DNA of 64,000 bases from an uncultured Pelagibacteraceae bacterium (GCA_902601785.1 CACKOH010000006.1:1-64000); one strand, 5' to 3'. Shown: positions 47,435 to 57,307, numbered from the stretch's first letter. A program made the numbers and translations. The notes: generated by a model not told the origin, from the letters alone.

Positions 47435-47868
47435 TTTCCTGTTGAGCCAAATCCACCCTCTCCTCGAATTGTTTCTGGCAAAGTTTCTGTTTCTTCTAGT
47501 TCCATTTTAACAACTGGTGTCAAAATCATTTGTGCTATTCTATCATTATTATTAATTATAAATTCATTATTCCCATGGTTAAAGAGAATAACTTTTATTT
47601 CACCCCTATAATCACTATCAATCGTGCCGGGAGTATTTAATACACTAATATTATTTTTAGCCGCCAAACCAGATCTTGGTCTTATTTGTATTTCGAATTC
47701 CTCTGAAAATGCAACAGAAATACCAGTTGGCACTAAACACGAAGATTGTGGTTTAAGAATTATTGTTTCAGAAATAAAAGCCATTAAATCCATCCCTGAA
47801 GCTCCACTAGTTTTGTAAGTGGGTAATTTAACAGATGAAGCTAATTTTTTGATTAGAACTTTTGACAT
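47431..47868 (-). CDS. dut: dUTP pyrophosphatase
   Basis: Trimeric dUTPase, 145 aa, with all five motifs: GASGMDLMAF, RPRSGLAAKN, NTPGTIDSDYRGEIKV, RIAQMILTPV and GEGGFGSTGK. Removes dUTP and supplies dUMP. 1-bp overlap with coaBC stop, the classical coaBC-dut pair. Confidence 0.97.
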   Translation of the reverse strand: MSKVLIKKLASSVKLPTYKTSGASGMDLMAFISETIILKPQSSCLVPTGISVAFSEEFEIQIRPRSGLAAKNNISVLNTPGTIDSDYRGEIKVILFNHGNNEFIINNNDRIAQMILTPVVKMELEETETLPETIRGEGGFGSTGK

Positions 47869-49073
47869 TAATTTAATTGATCAATAATTCTATCAACTAT
47901 TTCATCAGATATTTCAGACTTTTTTTTATAAAAGAGTTTTTCGTTATTTATTTTTTTATTTTTGTAGTGAATAGTTACTTCATTAAAATCAGAATTAAAT
48001 CCTATTTTTTTATTTGCAACATCATTTGAAATTATCCAGTCACAATTTTTTTTATTTAACTTTTCTTCTGCATTATTTTCGTGGTCATTGGTTTCAGCTG
48101 CAAAACCAACAACAAGACTTGGCCTCATTGAATTATGGTTAGAAACGTAATTTAAAATATCAACGTTTTTTTCAAGATTTAAATTTAATCTCTCTAGTTT
48201 TTTAATTTTGTTTGTATACTTTTTTTGTAACTTAAAATCAGCTACAGCTGCTGCAAAAATTGCCACATCAGTTGGTAAACTTTTTTGAGTTGCAAGAAAC
48301 ATTTCTTCTGCAGTTTCAACCTTAACTAGATTAATATCATCATCAATTTCTAAATTAGTGGGGCCAGAGATTAGCGTTGTATCAAAACCTTTTTTAGAGA
48401 GGGATTTTGCAATCTCATAACCTTGTTTGCCACTAGACTTATTAGTTATAAATCTTACAGGATCAATATATTCATTAGTAGGTCCTGCTGTAACTAAAGC
48501 TTTTAAATTTTTATTTCTTTTCTTATTTAAAAAAAATTGATCAATTTCTTCAGCAATTTTTCTTGGATCTGACATTTTGCCCTCACCATATTCTCCACAA
48601 GCCATGTCCCCAATTTCAGGTCCAATGAATTTATAACCACAATCTTTCAATTTTTTTAAATTTTCTTTAGTAGTTTGATGCTCCCACATCCTTACGTTCA
48701 TTGCTGGAGCTAAATAAATAATTTTATCTGAAGCAAGAACAACTGTAGATGCTAGATCATCTGTTGTACCCTGAGCAAGCTTTGAAATGGTATTTGCCGT
48801 TGCAGGAGCAATAACAACAACATCAGCCCATCTTGAAAGCGAAATATGGTCCATTTCAGTTTCGTTTTCGACACTGAATAATTCACTGTAAACTTTGCCT
48901 TGAGATAGCGAAGTAATTGAAAGAGGTGTTACAAATTCTTTAGCACTTGCAGTAAGTATAGTTTTGATTTCTGCACCACTTTTTTTGAAAAGCCTAATTG
49001 TCTCAAGACTTTTGTAGGCAGAAATTCCACCACATATGATAAATAAAATTTTTTTGTTTAATAGATTTTTCAT
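47868..49073 (-). CDS. coaBC: Bifunctional phosphopantothenoylcysteine decarboxylase/synthetase CoaBC
   Basis: 401 aa. CoaC flavoprotein half: KILFIICGGISAYKSLE, PAMNVRMWEHQTT and CGEYGEGKM; CoaB half: TAGPTNEYIDPVRFITNKSSGKQGYEIAK. Two steps of coenzyme A synthesis. 8 bp after ubiB. Confidence 0.97.
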   Translation of the reverse strand: MKNLLNKKILFIICGGISAYKSLETIRLFKKSGAEIKTILTASAKEFVTPLSITSLSQGKVYSELFSVENETEMDHISLSRWADVVVIAPATANTISKLAQGTTDDLASTVVLASDKIIYLAPAMNVRMWEHQTTKENLKKLKDCGYKFIGPEIGDMACGEYGEGKMSDPRKIAEEIDQFFLNKKRNKNLKALVTAGPTNEYIDPVRFITNKSSGKQGYEIAKSLSKKGFDTTLISGPTNLEIDDDINLVKVETAEEMFLATQKSLPTDVAIFAAAVADFKLQKKYTNKIKKLERLNLNLEKNVDILNYVSNHNSMRPSLVVGFAAETNDHENNAEEKLNKKNCDWIISNDVANKKIGFNSDFNEVTIHYKNKKINNEKLFYKKKSEISDEIVDRIIDQLN

Positions 49074-49081
49074 TTCGAGAA

Positions 49082-50650
49082 TTAAAATACTATAAGTCCA
49101 AAAATTACAAGTAGTAATAAACCAATAATAGACTGATTTCTAAAAGCATTCATTTCTGCTTTTTTATCATTTAAAGCAGTATAGGAGTTTGAATTTTGAG
49201 GGATTTGTCCGCTAGCTAAAAACGTTAAAGCTTGATTAGCTTTATCCATAATCTCAGGAAATTCAGGTAATCGCTTAATTACCTCAGAAGTACTCTTTAA
49301 TGTCTCATTCAAATTTGTTAATGGATCTTTTGATTCTCTCAACCAAGTCTCAAGCACAGGTTTAGATGTCGTCCATATATTTGTACTTGGATTTAATTTT
49401 CTTGCAACACCCTCAACTACAACCATTGTTTTTTGTAGCATTAATAACTGTGGTTGAGTTTGCATGTTAAATTTTTCTGTCACATCAAAGAGTTGTTTCA
49501 ATAATTTTCCACCAGAGATATCTTTTACCTCTTGTCCAAAAATGGGCTCTCCTATTGATCTTAAAGCTTGAGCCAAGTCGTCTATTGGAACATCTTTTGG
49601 AACTAACCCAGCCATTAAGTGTACTTCAGCAACCTTACGGTAATCCCTTTGAATAAAACCAAATAAAATTTCTGCCAGAAATCTCTTACTAACTTTATCT
49701 AGCCTGCCCATTATACCAAAATCTATTGGTGCAATTTGACCACTATCATTAATAAAAATATTTCCCTGATGCATATCTGCATGAAAAAAGCCATCTCTTA
49801 CGGCGTGTCTTAGAAAATGTTGAATAATATCTTCTGCTATTTTGCTAGTATCTAAATTTCTTTTTTTCAATTCTTCAGTTTCTCTAATTGAAACTCCATC
49901 AATCCAATCCAGAGTCATTACATTTTCACTAGTAAAATTCCAATAAATCATTGGAACTTTAAATCCAACATCATTCTTTGTATTCTCTGCATATTCGTTA
50001 GCAGCTGCTGCTTCAAATCTTAAATCCATTTCAAGATTTGTTATCTCTTTTAATAAAAAAACAACTTCTATTAGTTTTAATCTTTTTGTTTTTTTTACAA
50101 AAGACTCGATTATAAATGCAAATAGCATCATTGCATCAATTTCTTCATTAAATATTTTTTTTATATCTGGTCTTAAAATTTTTATGGCAACATCTTTAAT
50201 TGTTCCATTGTCATTAATTTTTGCTTTATGTACTTGAGCGATTGATGCTGCTGCAACAGGTTCACTTAAATCAATTATAGAATTAAAAGACTCTTCTCCA
50301 AGATCATCTCTAATGATTTGTTTTGCCTCACTTAAAGAAAATGGAGGTAAACGATCTTGAAGATTTTCAAGTTTTTTAGATAATTCTTCCCCAATGATAT
50401 CAGGTCTAGTAGCTAGAAATTGTCCCAGCTTTATAAAAGTAGTACCCATTGACTCTAGCGATCTAGAAAGTCTTTCTCCTTCGTCTTTATCTAAATTATA
50501 CTCTTCTTTTTTTTGAAATGAAAAAGATAATATTTTAAATAAAACAATTAAAATCAGTGGAGGTTTTTTAAACTTTGATGCAATTGAAAGTATATCTGAT
50601 TTTGCAATTTTTCTTCCTAATTTAAACAAGGTAATTAACTTTTTAATCAT
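49082..50650 (-). CDS. ubiB: Ubiquinone biosynthesis kinase-like protein UbiB
   Basis: ABC1/ADCK-family protein kinase-like ATPase needed for ubiquinone synthesis. AAASIAQVHKAKI (Ala-rich loop), DLRFEAAAANEYAENT, FHADMHQGNIFI and PIDFGIMGRL are the family motifs; C-terminal hydrophobic segment (SIIGLLLLVIFGLIVF). ATG 50650 chosen (522 aa), which overlaps the ubiE stop by one base; the ORF track adds four residues. Confidence 0.96.
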   Translation of the reverse strand: MIKKLITLFKLGRKIAKSDILSIASKFKKPPLILIVLFKILSFSFQKKEEYNLDKDEGERLSRSLESMGTTFIKLGQFLATRPDIIGEELSKKLENLQDRLPPFSLSEAKQIIRDDLGEESFNSIIDLSEPVAAASIAQVHKAKINDNGTIKDVAIKILRPDIKKIFNEEIDAMMLFAFIIESFVKKTKRLKLIEVVFLLKEITNLEMDLRFEAAAANEYAENTKNDVGFKVPMIYWNFTSENVMTLDWIDGVSIRETEELKKRNLDTSKIAEDIIQHFLRHAVRDGFFHADMHQGNIFINDSGQIAPIDFGIMGRLDKVSKRFLAEILFGFIQRDYRKVAEVHLMAGLVPKDVPIDDLAQALRSIGEPIFGQEVKDISGGKLLKQLFDVTEKFNMQTQPQLLMLQKTMVVVEGVARKLNPSTNIWTTSKPVLETWLRESKDPLTNLNETLKSTSEVIKRLPEFPEIMDKANQALTFLASGQIPQNSNSYTALNDKKAEMNAFRNQSIIGLLLLVIFGLIVF

Positions 50651-51354
50651 TAAATTTTCCACCCACTATGAATTGAAACAATACCGTTAGAAAAATTCCT
50701 ATAAGAACATTTTTGAAATTTATGTTTTTGCATCAAATCAATTAGCTCTTCTTGATTAATGAACTGCTCAATACTTTTTACTAAATATTCATAGGGTTCT
50801 TTTTCCCCCACTATAAATTGACCAATTATAGGGATTAACTTTGAGTAATTTTTGTAAATTAAATTTAGATTTGTGTTTTGAATTTTAGAGAATTCTAAGC
50901 AAAGATACCGACCACCAGGCTTTAAAACTCTATAAGCCTCAGAAAGTGCTCGATTTAGATTTTTTGTATTTCTCAAACCAAAACTGATTGTGTAGTAGTC
51001 AAAAGAGTTATCATTTAAAGGCAACTTTTCAGCTGGAGCTGTAATCCACTCAATATTTGCATATTTAGATAATTTTTTTCTCCCTTGGCTAATCATTTTA
51101 TTGTTAGGATCTACAGATGTGACATTAGATTTTTTGTCAGTTTTGTCTAAAAAAAGTTTACCAATATCACCGGTGCCACAAGCAACATCCACTAATTTTT
51201 TGTTAACAGATGGGCTCATCATGTTAATCAGACTTTTTTTCCAAAGTCTATGTATGCCTAATGACATAAAGTCATTCATCAAATCATAACGGTCATAGAC
51301 TTGATCGAATACACCTTCTACGAGTCCTTTTTTATTTTGAAGATATTGTTGCAT
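50650..51354 (-). CDS. ubiE: Demethylmenaquinone/ubiquinone C-methyltransferase UbiE
   Basis: 234-aa SAM methyltransferase: VFDQVYDRYDLMNDFMSLGIHRLWKKS, VDVACGTGDIGKLFLD (SAM loop) and SFGLRNTKNLNRALSEAYRVLKPGGR are typical. Works with ubiB and Coq7 (61 kb). The mutM gene is divergent 29 bp away, a conserved alphaproteobacterial arrangement. Confidence 0.97.
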   Translation of the reverse strand: MQQYLQNKKGLVEGVFDQVYDRYDLMNDFMSLGIHRLWKKSLINMMSPSVNKKLVDVACGTGDIGKLFLDKTDKKSNVTSVDPNNKMISQGRKKLSKYANIEWITAPAEKLPLNDNSFDYYTISFGLRNTKNLNRALSEAYRVLKPGGRYLCLEFSKIQNTNLNLIYKNYSKLIPIIGQFIVGEKEPYEYLVKSIEQFINQEELIDLMQKHKFQKCSYRNFSNGIVSIHSGWKI

Positions 51355-51383
51355 AAAAAATTATATATTGAATATAGTGTGAA

Positions 51384-52247
51384 ATGCCAGAATTACCAGA
51401 AGTAGAAATTGTTCGACAATCTTTAAATAAAAAAATTAATCAAAAAAGGGTAAAAAAAGTAATAATAAGAAATAGAAACTTAAGACTTTTAATACCAAAT
51501 AATTTTAAAAGTCATATTAAAAATAAAAAGATAGTTAAAGTAGATCGATTTTCAAAATATTTAATAATACATTTTTTAGAAGGGGATTATTGTTTGGTTC
51601 ATCTAGGCATGTCAGGAACAATTCATATTGTTGATAGATTTAAAATATCAAAATTTACAAACACTAGTTTTTATCACTCACCAACACTTCCTAAAAAACA
51701 CAATCATGTTGTATTTGAATTTAACAATTTTAAAGTAATTTATAATGACCCAAGACGTTTCGGTTTTTTTCAATTAATTGAAAATAAAAATGCTTTAAAT
51801 GAAAGATTTAAACATTTGGGTCCAGAGCCATTTGATAAAAAATTTAATTTAAAATATGTGTTGAGTTTTTTTAAAGATAAAAATAAAGAAGTAAAAAGTT
51901 TTTTATTGGATCAAAGATTTGTTTCAGGAATAGGCAATATATATGCTAGTGAAATATTATTTTTATCCAAAATTGATCCATTTAAACAGGCAAAATTATT
52001 AACTAAAAATGAATGTAAAAAAATTATTTTGAATTCTAAAAAAATTTTACATAGAGCAATAATTAAAGGAGGGTCCAGTATTAGAAATTTTCAAGATATA
52101 TCTGGTACATTGGGAGGTTATCAAAAAGAGTTTAAGGTTTATCAGCAAGAGGGAAACAGATGCAAAGCAACTGGATGTTTAGATACTATAAAAAAAAAAA
52201 TTGTATCAAATAGATCAACTTTTTTTTGTGATTCCTGTCAAAAATAG
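51384..52247 (+). CDS. mutM: Formamidopyrimidine-DNA glycosylase MutM
   Basis: Removes 8-oxoguanine. N-terminal MPELPEVEIVRQSL with catalytic Pro2/Glu3, LDQRFVSGIGNIYASEILF (helix-two-turn-helix), and C-terminal zinc finger CKATGC...CDSCQK. 287 aa, complete. Upstream of rpsT-dnaA as in other alphaproteobacteria. Confidence 0.97.
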   Translation: MPELPEVEIVRQSLNKKINQKRVKKVIIRNRNLRLLIPNNFKSHIKNKKIVKVDRFSKYLIIHFLEGDYCLVHLGMSGTIHIVDRFKISKFTNTSFYHSPTLPKKHNHVVFEFNNFKVIYNDPRRFGFFQLIENKNALNERFKHLGPEPFDKKFNLKYVLSFFKDKNKEVKSFLLDQRFVSGIGNIYASEILFLSKIDPFKQAKLLTKNECKKIILNSKKILHRAIIKGGSSIRNFQDISGTLGGYQKEFKVYQQEGNRCKATGCLDTIKKKIVSNRSTFFCDSCQK

Positions 52248-52297
52248 TAAAATATTATGTTGACCACTATAAATTCTCAAGTTATACCCCTGCGCAG

Positions 52298-52558
52298 ATG
52301 GCAAACACAAAATCAGCAATTAAGAGAATTCGAAGAATTTCTAAGCAAACAGTTGTTAATAAAGCAAGAAAAAGTAGATTTCGTAACGCCTTAAAAAAAA
52401 TGAACCTTCTAATTGAAGAAAAAAAGAAAGATGAAGCTTTAAAATTTTTGCCTAAGTTTAATTCAGAGCTAATGAAGATTGCTAAGACCGGAATTATCAA
52501 GAAACAAAACGCTTCTAGAAATGTTTCTAGAATCACTAAGAAGATTTCTACAATCTAA
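52298..52558 (+). CDS. rpsT: 30S ribosomal protein S20
   Basis: 86 aa, MANTKSAIKRIRRISKQTVVNKARKSR with basic helices throughout and Lys-rich end. The antisense ORF (52282-52536) is a shadow. Between mutM and the dnaA upstream region. Confidence 0.96.
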   Translation: MANTKSAIKRIRRISKQTVVNKARKSRFRNALKKMNLLIEEKKKDEALKFLPKFNSELMKIAKTGIIKKQNASRNVSRITKKISTI

Positions 52559-52667
52559 GCGTTAAAAAAAAATTATCTTATTAAACAACTATTAGTATGC
52601 ACATTATATATTTAAATAGCATCTTGTTTTACCATATTTAGATATAGTAAATTATTCTTCTATATAA

Positions 52668-52707
52668 ATTCAATCTACATTCGATTCAATCATGGTTTGA
52701 TTCAATT
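52668..52707 (+). repeat. Three 8-bp direct repeats at 16-bp intervals (iteron-like)
   Basis: ATTCAATC at 52668, ATTCAATC at 52684 and ATTCAATT at 52700. The exact periodic spacing is more than chance low complexity would give and resembles initiator-binding iterons. Confidence 0.7.
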
Positions 52708-52765
52708 TAAAATTTTAATTTCTAATTCTTTGAAACAAAATAAAATTCAACTTTAATTATCAGAC

Positions 52766-52799
52766 ATTAAATCCACAATCCTAGATTTAATTTTTTTTT
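52766..52799 (+). repeat. AT-rich inverted repeat plus T-run before dnaA
   Basis: ATTAAATC-cacaatccta-GATTTAAT then T8-C. Eight paired bases but only one G-C pair, followed by a T-tract: a weak terminator/attenuator or an easily melted element. Lies 65 bp before dnaA. Confidence 0.5.
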
Positions 52800-52864
52800 C
52801 AAATTTTTTATTAACTTGTTGCAAATTATTTTAAATCAGTTCTATATGAGTTTCTTCCAAACTT

Positions 52865-54280
52865 ATGAATAAACTTACAAATAATCAGAACATAGAAAAT
52901 TTTAAGTCGAACAGTTTTGAATGGAGACTGGTTCAATCTGACATGAAAGATAAATTAGGATCTGAAGTTTATGAAAGTTGGTTAAAAAAAATTTCATTCA
53001 TAGAAGAATTTAATAATTATATATTGTTATCTGTACCAACAAGATTTATTAGAGACTGGATAACATCAAGATATTTAGATCAAATATTACAAATAATAAA
53101 AACTTACAAAAAAGATGTTGTTAGAATTGAATTTAGAATAGTTGAACTAGATCATTCTGTTAAAACTAATGATGCTTTAAAAGAAGGTAATTTAAAAAAG
53201 AATGTTTCCTTTATCAAAGACTCTTATTTACAATATAATCGAATTGACCCTAATAAAAGATTTGATAATTTTATCACGGGATCAAGTAATAAGCTAGCTT
53301 ACGAGGCATCACTAAAGGTTTCAGAGAATACTTCGCATTACAACCCCCTATATATTTATGGTGGTGTTGGAATGGGCAAAACACACTTGTTAAATTCAAT
53401 TGGTTATGAGTTAAAAAAAAATAATAAAGTTATGTTTATTTCAGCAGAACGCTTTATGTATCAATTTGTAAAATCAATCAAATCAAATGATATGGTAAAT
53501 TTTAAAGAATATTTTAGAAACACCGACATATTGTTAATTGATGATATTCAATTCATAAGTGGTAAAGAGGCTATGCAAGAAGAATTTTTTCATACCTTTA
53601 ACGCTCTATTAGATAAAGGTTCACAGATAATCATCTCTGCTGATAGACCTCCTAATAAATTATCAAGAATTCAAGAAAGAATTAAATCTAGATTTTCAGG
53701 TGGATTAGTAGTTGATATTCAAAAACCAGATTTAGAATTAAGAAAAAAAATTGTTAAAAAAAAAACAGAAGAATTAAATAGTATATATTCAGATCAATTA
53801 CAGATTTCAAAAGACATACAAGATTTTATAAGCACTGAAATCAAAGGTAGTATAAGAGAACTAGTTGGAGCAATAAATAGGGTGGTTTCTTTCTCAAGAA
53901 TTTATGACAAAGTCCCAAATTTATCCGAAACAAAAGTAGTTCTAAAGGATTTATTGAATCTATCTGAAAACAAGGTCACTATTGATTTAATTCAAACAGT
54001 GGTGTGTAAGTTTTTCAAAATTAGTAAAAATGAGATGTTATCTTCGAGAAGATCAAGGTATCTAGTTAGACCTAGACAAACTGCAATATATTTAACCAAA
54101 ATACTTACTTCAAAATCATTACCTGAAATTGGAAGAGAGTTTTCAAATAGAGACCATACAACAATAATACATTCAGTTAAAACTATTGAAAAAATTAAAG
54201 AAAAAGACCCAGAGATGGTTGAAAATATAAGTAAGTTAAAAAATCAAATATTATATAATAATTTAGACAATGAAATTTAA
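52865..54280 (+). CDS. dnaA: Chromosomal replication initiator DnaA
   Basis: 471 aa, four domains: N-terminal domain I (WRLVQSDMKDKLGSEVYESWLKKI), linker, AAA+ (IYGGVGMGKTHLLNSIGYEL; ILLIDDIQFISGKEAMQEEFFHTFN) and C-terminal DNA-binding domain IV with the RQTAIYLTKILTSKSLPEIGREFSNRDHTTIIHS signature. Start chosen at MNKLTNNQN. Overlaps dnaN by 11 bp. Confidence 0.98.
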   Translation: MNKLTNNQNIENFKSNSFEWRLVQSDMKDKLGSEVYESWLKKISFIEEFNNYILLSVPTRFIRDWITSRYLDQILQIIKTYKKDVVRIEFRIVELDHSVKTNDALKEGNLKKNVSFIKDSYLQYNRIDPNKRFDNFITGSSNKLAYEASLKVSENTSHYNPLYIYGGVGMGKTHLLNSIGYELKKNNKVMFISAERFMYQFVKSIKSNDMVNFKEYFRNTDILLIDDIQFISGKEAMQEEFFHTFNALLDKGSQIIISADRPPNKLSRIQERIKSRFSGGLVVDIQKPDLELRKKIVKKKTEELNSIYSDQLQISKDIQDFISTEIKGSIRELVGAINRVVSFSRIYDKVPNLSETKVVLKDLLNLSENKVTIDLIQTVVCKFFKISKNEMLSSRRSRYLVRPRQTAIYLTKILTSKSLPEIGREFSNRDHTTIIHSVKTIEKIKEKDPEMVENISKLKNQILYNNLDNEI

Positions 54281-55382
54281 TGTTAATCAACAAGACCTTC
54301 AGCAGGCACTTAATTATTGTCAGGGAGTTATAGAAAAGAGAAGTACTTTACCAATTTTATCTAATATTTTAATAGACGCAAATAATTCAAATTTAATAAT
54401 AACTGCAACAGATCTAGATTTAATTTTTATACACAAAATAAATAATGTGGAAGTATTAGAGGAGGGAAAAACCACAACTGTATCATCGACTATATATGAT
54501 ATTGTCAGAAAATTGTCCTCTGGAAAAAAAATTAATTTAACTTTGAATGAAACAAGTAAACTTCATTTAGAGTCTGAGAAGTCTATTTTTAATTTAAATT
54601 GCCTCAGCCCGTCAGAGTTTCCTCTCACAGATGAAAATTTTAATCAAAATGAATTTATTATTAAATCTAAACAACTTTTAAAATTATTAAATAAATGTAA
54701 ATTTTCAGTTTCTAATGACGAAACAAGACATTACTTGAGTGGAATTTATTTTCATCAAACAGAGGTAGAAGATAAAAATTATCTTACAGCTGTTGCAACT
54801 GATAGTCATCGGATGTCTATTTCTAAAATTAGATTAGATAAAAAAATTGATTTTGATCCAATAATATTACCAAAAAAAACGATATTTCAGCTATGTTCTC
54901 TTTTGGATAGCTATGATGGTGACGTAAAGGTTTCAAATATAAAATCTAAAATTAAATTTGAATTAAATAACAGTATATTAATATCAAAACTGATAGATGG
55001 TAAATTTCCTAACTATATTCAGGTAATTCCTAAAAATAATCAAAAAAAATTGGAAATAGATTTAAAATTATTTTTAAATTCTGTTGATAGGGTAGCATCA
55101 GTTTCGTTAGATAAAAAAGATGGAGTAAAATTTAGTTTATCTAAAGATACATTAGATTTATCAGTTAATAATGCTAACAGCGGTGATGGTAAAGAGACCT
55201 TGAATGCAAAATTTGATTACGACTTAGAAATTAGTTTTAATTCTAGATATTTAATAGATGTAGCTTCTCAATTAAATGGAGAAAAAGTAGAAATATTTTT
55301 TAATGATACAGGTTCTCCAGCTTTAATAAAAGATCCAGGTGACTTTGACAGTATATATGTTGTTATGCCAATGAAAGGCTAA
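54270..55382 (+). CDS. dnaN: DNA polymerase III beta sliding clamp
   Basis: 370-aa processivity clamp with three repeated domains; KFNVNQQDLQQALNYCQGVIEKRSTLPILSNILID and the C-terminal LIKDPGDFDSIYVVMPMKG are diagnostic. Starts 11 bp within dnaA, so coupled. recF is not present downstream; plsC overlaps its end by 4 bp on the opposite strand. Confidence 0.97.
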   Translation: MKFNVNQQDLQQALNYCQGVIEKRSTLPILSNILIDANNSNLIITATDLDLIFIHKINNVEVLEEGKTTTVSSTIYDIVRKLSSGKKINLTLNETSKLHLESEKSIFNLNCLSPSEFPLTDENFNQNEFIIKSKQLLKLLNKCKFSVSNDETRHYLSGIYFHQTEVEDKNYLTAVATDSHRMSISKIRLDKKIDFDPIILPKKTIFQLCSLLDSYDGDVKVSNIKSKIKFELNNSILISKLIDGKFPNYIQVIPKNNQKKLEIDLKLFLNSVDRVASVSLDKKDGVKFSLSKDTLDLSVNNANSGDGKETLNAKFDYDLEISFNSRYLIDVASQLNGEKVEIFFNDTGSPALIKDPGDFDSIYVVMPMKG

Positions 55383-56089
55383 CCTAATAAGTTGAGCTCG
55401 TTATAAATTTTATTCTCTAAAATCTGTAAAAAATTTTCTTTATCCATTCCAGCATTTATAGGTTTTAAAATAGAAACAATTATTGTTTTATGACTATTTT
55501 TTTGACCCATTTTCGGCCACACATAACCAGAATTTATAGCAATGGGTTGGCAGGTAATACTTAACTCTTGATAAATTCTGGCAGCCCCTTTCTTAAAGGA
55601 AGGACGCTCATCAGGTAAAACTCTGGTTCCTTGAGGAAAAATTATCAATGGTCTATCGCTACTATTTACTGTTTTTAAAATATCTTCAAAAAATCCTAAA
55701 TTATCTCTACTTATCTTGTTTCTATTTATAGAAATAGATCCAATCTTTTTTAAGTACCACCCAAAGATTGGAATTCGTAATAACTCTTTTTTTAAAATAA
55801 ATACTGGTGAATTGAAAACAGTTTGTAGGTAAAATGTTTCAAACATAGACTGGTGAGAAGCAGCAATAAAAAATTTTTCGTCGGTTATAATGTTTTCTTT
55901 ACCTTTAATTACAATTTTTACTGATAGAAAAACTCTTAGACAAAACCCTGCCCAATAACCCATCAATTTTCCCCCTAGCAAAGTAATTTTTCTTGGCAAA
56001 ATTAATGCAGGTAAAAATATTATTGAAATTATAATTATTCCTACAAAAAAAAATACTGAAAATAATATATTTCTGATCATTTTTATCAA
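55379..56089 (-). CDS. plsC: 1-acyl-sn-glycerol-3-phosphate acyltransferase (PlsC-type)
   Basis: 236 aa, N-terminal membrane anchor (ILFSVFFFVGIIIISIIFLPALILP). Catalytic block AASHQSMFETFYLQTVF (H-X4-E variant of HX4D, typical in this subfamily) and FPQGTRVLP (FPEGTR variant). Makes phosphatidic acid. An internal ATG (56080) is an alternative start. Confidence 0.92.
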   Translation of the reverse strand: MIKMIRNILFSVFFFVGIIIISIIFLPALILPRKITLLGGKLMGYWAGFCLRVFLSVKIVIKGKENIITDEKFFIAASHQSMFETFYLQTVFNSPVFILKKELLRIPIFGWYLKKIGSISINRNKISRDNLGFFEDILKTVNSSDRPLIIFPQGTRVLPDERPSFKKGAARIYQELSITCQPIAINSGYVWPKMGQKNSHKTIIVSILKPINAGMDKENFLQILENKIYNELNLLG

Positions 56090-56092
56090 AAG

Positions 56093-57307
56093 CTAAATTA
56101 AGTCTGTATGCTTTTGTCTATTTTTAATTATTTTAATTGTTCTTCCTTTTATCAGTAATTCAACAGGTTTTGGTCTAAGATTATAATTAGAGCTTAGAGA
56201 CATCCCATATGCACCCACATCACATATGGCTATAAAATCTTTTTCTTTTAGTTTTTGAAATTTTTTTAAAGTTACAAATTTATCTGTACTTTCACAAATA
56301 GGACCAACGAATTCATAAATATTTTTTGAGACATTTTTTGATTTATTTACTGGTAATATTTTATGAATTGCACCGTATAGAGCTGGTCTCATAAGATCAT
56401 TCATTGCGGCATCTAAAATAACAAATTTTTTAGCACCACCATCTTTGATGTAAATTATTTTAGATATCAGAGTTCCTGTATTACCAATTATTGATCTACC
56501 CGGTTCAAAAATTATTTTTGTGTCATGTTTTTTTAAAAAATTTCTAATTGCTGAATTATATTTTTTATAATTAAGCTTTTTAATTTTATCACTGTAAGAA
56601 ATTCCCATGCCTCCACCTAAATCGACGAATTTAAATTTGTATTTGGTTTTATTAATTATATTACTTACAGCTTTTAGCATTCTTTCATATGGCTTATAAT
56701 CTAATATTTGACTACCTATATGAACACTTAAACATTGCAGACTGATATTTTTAGAATTTTCACAGTATTTTATGAGTTCATAAAACTTTTTACTGTTAAC
56801 TCCAAATTTATTTTCACTTTTACCAGTAGAAATTTGTTTAAGGGTTTTAGCATCAGTATTTGGGTTAAGTCTTATACCAACTTGTACTATTTTTTTTTTT
56901 CGTTTTGCAATTTTATTAATTTCTTTAATTTCACTTTTTGACTCAGCATTAATAAGTAGTATTTTTTTTTCAATAGCAAAACTTATTTCTTCACTAGTTT
57001 TACCAACTCCTGAAAATACTATTTTACTTGGATCTACTCCTGCTTTTAAAGCCAACATAAGCTCTCCTTTTGAGACAACATCAGCTCCTAAACCAAATTT
57101 CTTAATTTCTTTAATTATATTTAGATTAGTATTCGATTTTACTGAAAAGCATATTAATGGAGAAAAGGATTTAAAATTTTCTTTAAAATTATTTATGTTT
57201 TCCTCTAATTTTGAGTATGAATAACAGTAAGCAGGTGTACCAAATTTTTTTGCTAAACTTTGAAAATTGATATTTTCCGTTGTTAATTGTTTATTCTTAT
57301 ATTTCAT
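56093..57307 (-). CDS. lysA: Diaminopimelate decarboxylase
   Basis: PLP alanine-racemase-fold enzyme, last step of lysine synthesis; 404 aa. PLP-lysine in ICFSVKSNTNLNIIKE, KIVFSGVGKTSEEI, SVHIGSQILDY and GGGMGISY, IFEPGRSIIGNTG and the catalytic CESTDKF. Its ATG overlaps the stop of the tiny lptM-like gene by one base. Confidence 0.97.
   Translation of the reverse strand: MKYKNKQLTTENINFQSLAKKFGTPAYCYSYSKLEENINNFKENFKSFSPLICFSVKSNTNLNIIKEIKKFGLGADVVSKGELMLALKAGVDPSKIVFSGVGKTSEEISFAIEKKILLINAESKSEIKEINKIAKRKKKIVQVGIRLNPNTDAKTLKQISTGKSENKFGVNSKKFYELIKYCENSKNISLQCLSVHIGSQILDYKPYERMLKAVSNIINKTKYKFKFVDLGGGMGISYSDKIKKLNYKKYNSAIRNFLKKHDTKIIFEPGRSIIGNTGTLISKIIYIKDGGAKKFVILDAAMNDLMRPALYGAIHKILPVNKSKNVSKNIYEFVGPICESTDKFVTLKKFQKLKEKDFIAICDVGAYGMSLSSNYNLRPKPVELLIKGRTIKIIKNRQKHTDLI

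Larger units (their letters stand above)
52559..52864. other. 306-bp AT-rich region upstream of dnaA (candidate oriC/regulatory region)
   Basis: The longest gene-free stretch in the window. It contains three ATTCAATC/T repeats at exact 16-bp spacing, an AT-rich 8-bp inverted repeat plus T9 tract, and one DnaA-box-like GTATGCACA (52595-52603, one mismatch to TTATNCACA) with a weaker AAATCCACA inside the hairpin. No perfect DnaA box, no ORF. Either chromosomal origin or dnaA promoter region; parAB 51 kb away supports origin proximity. Confidence 0.5.

Noticed and set aside
52282-52536. 84-aa ORF antisense to rpsT
   Set aside because: Full antisense shadow of a certain ribosomal protein gene; hydrophobic composition follows from Lys codons on the other strand.
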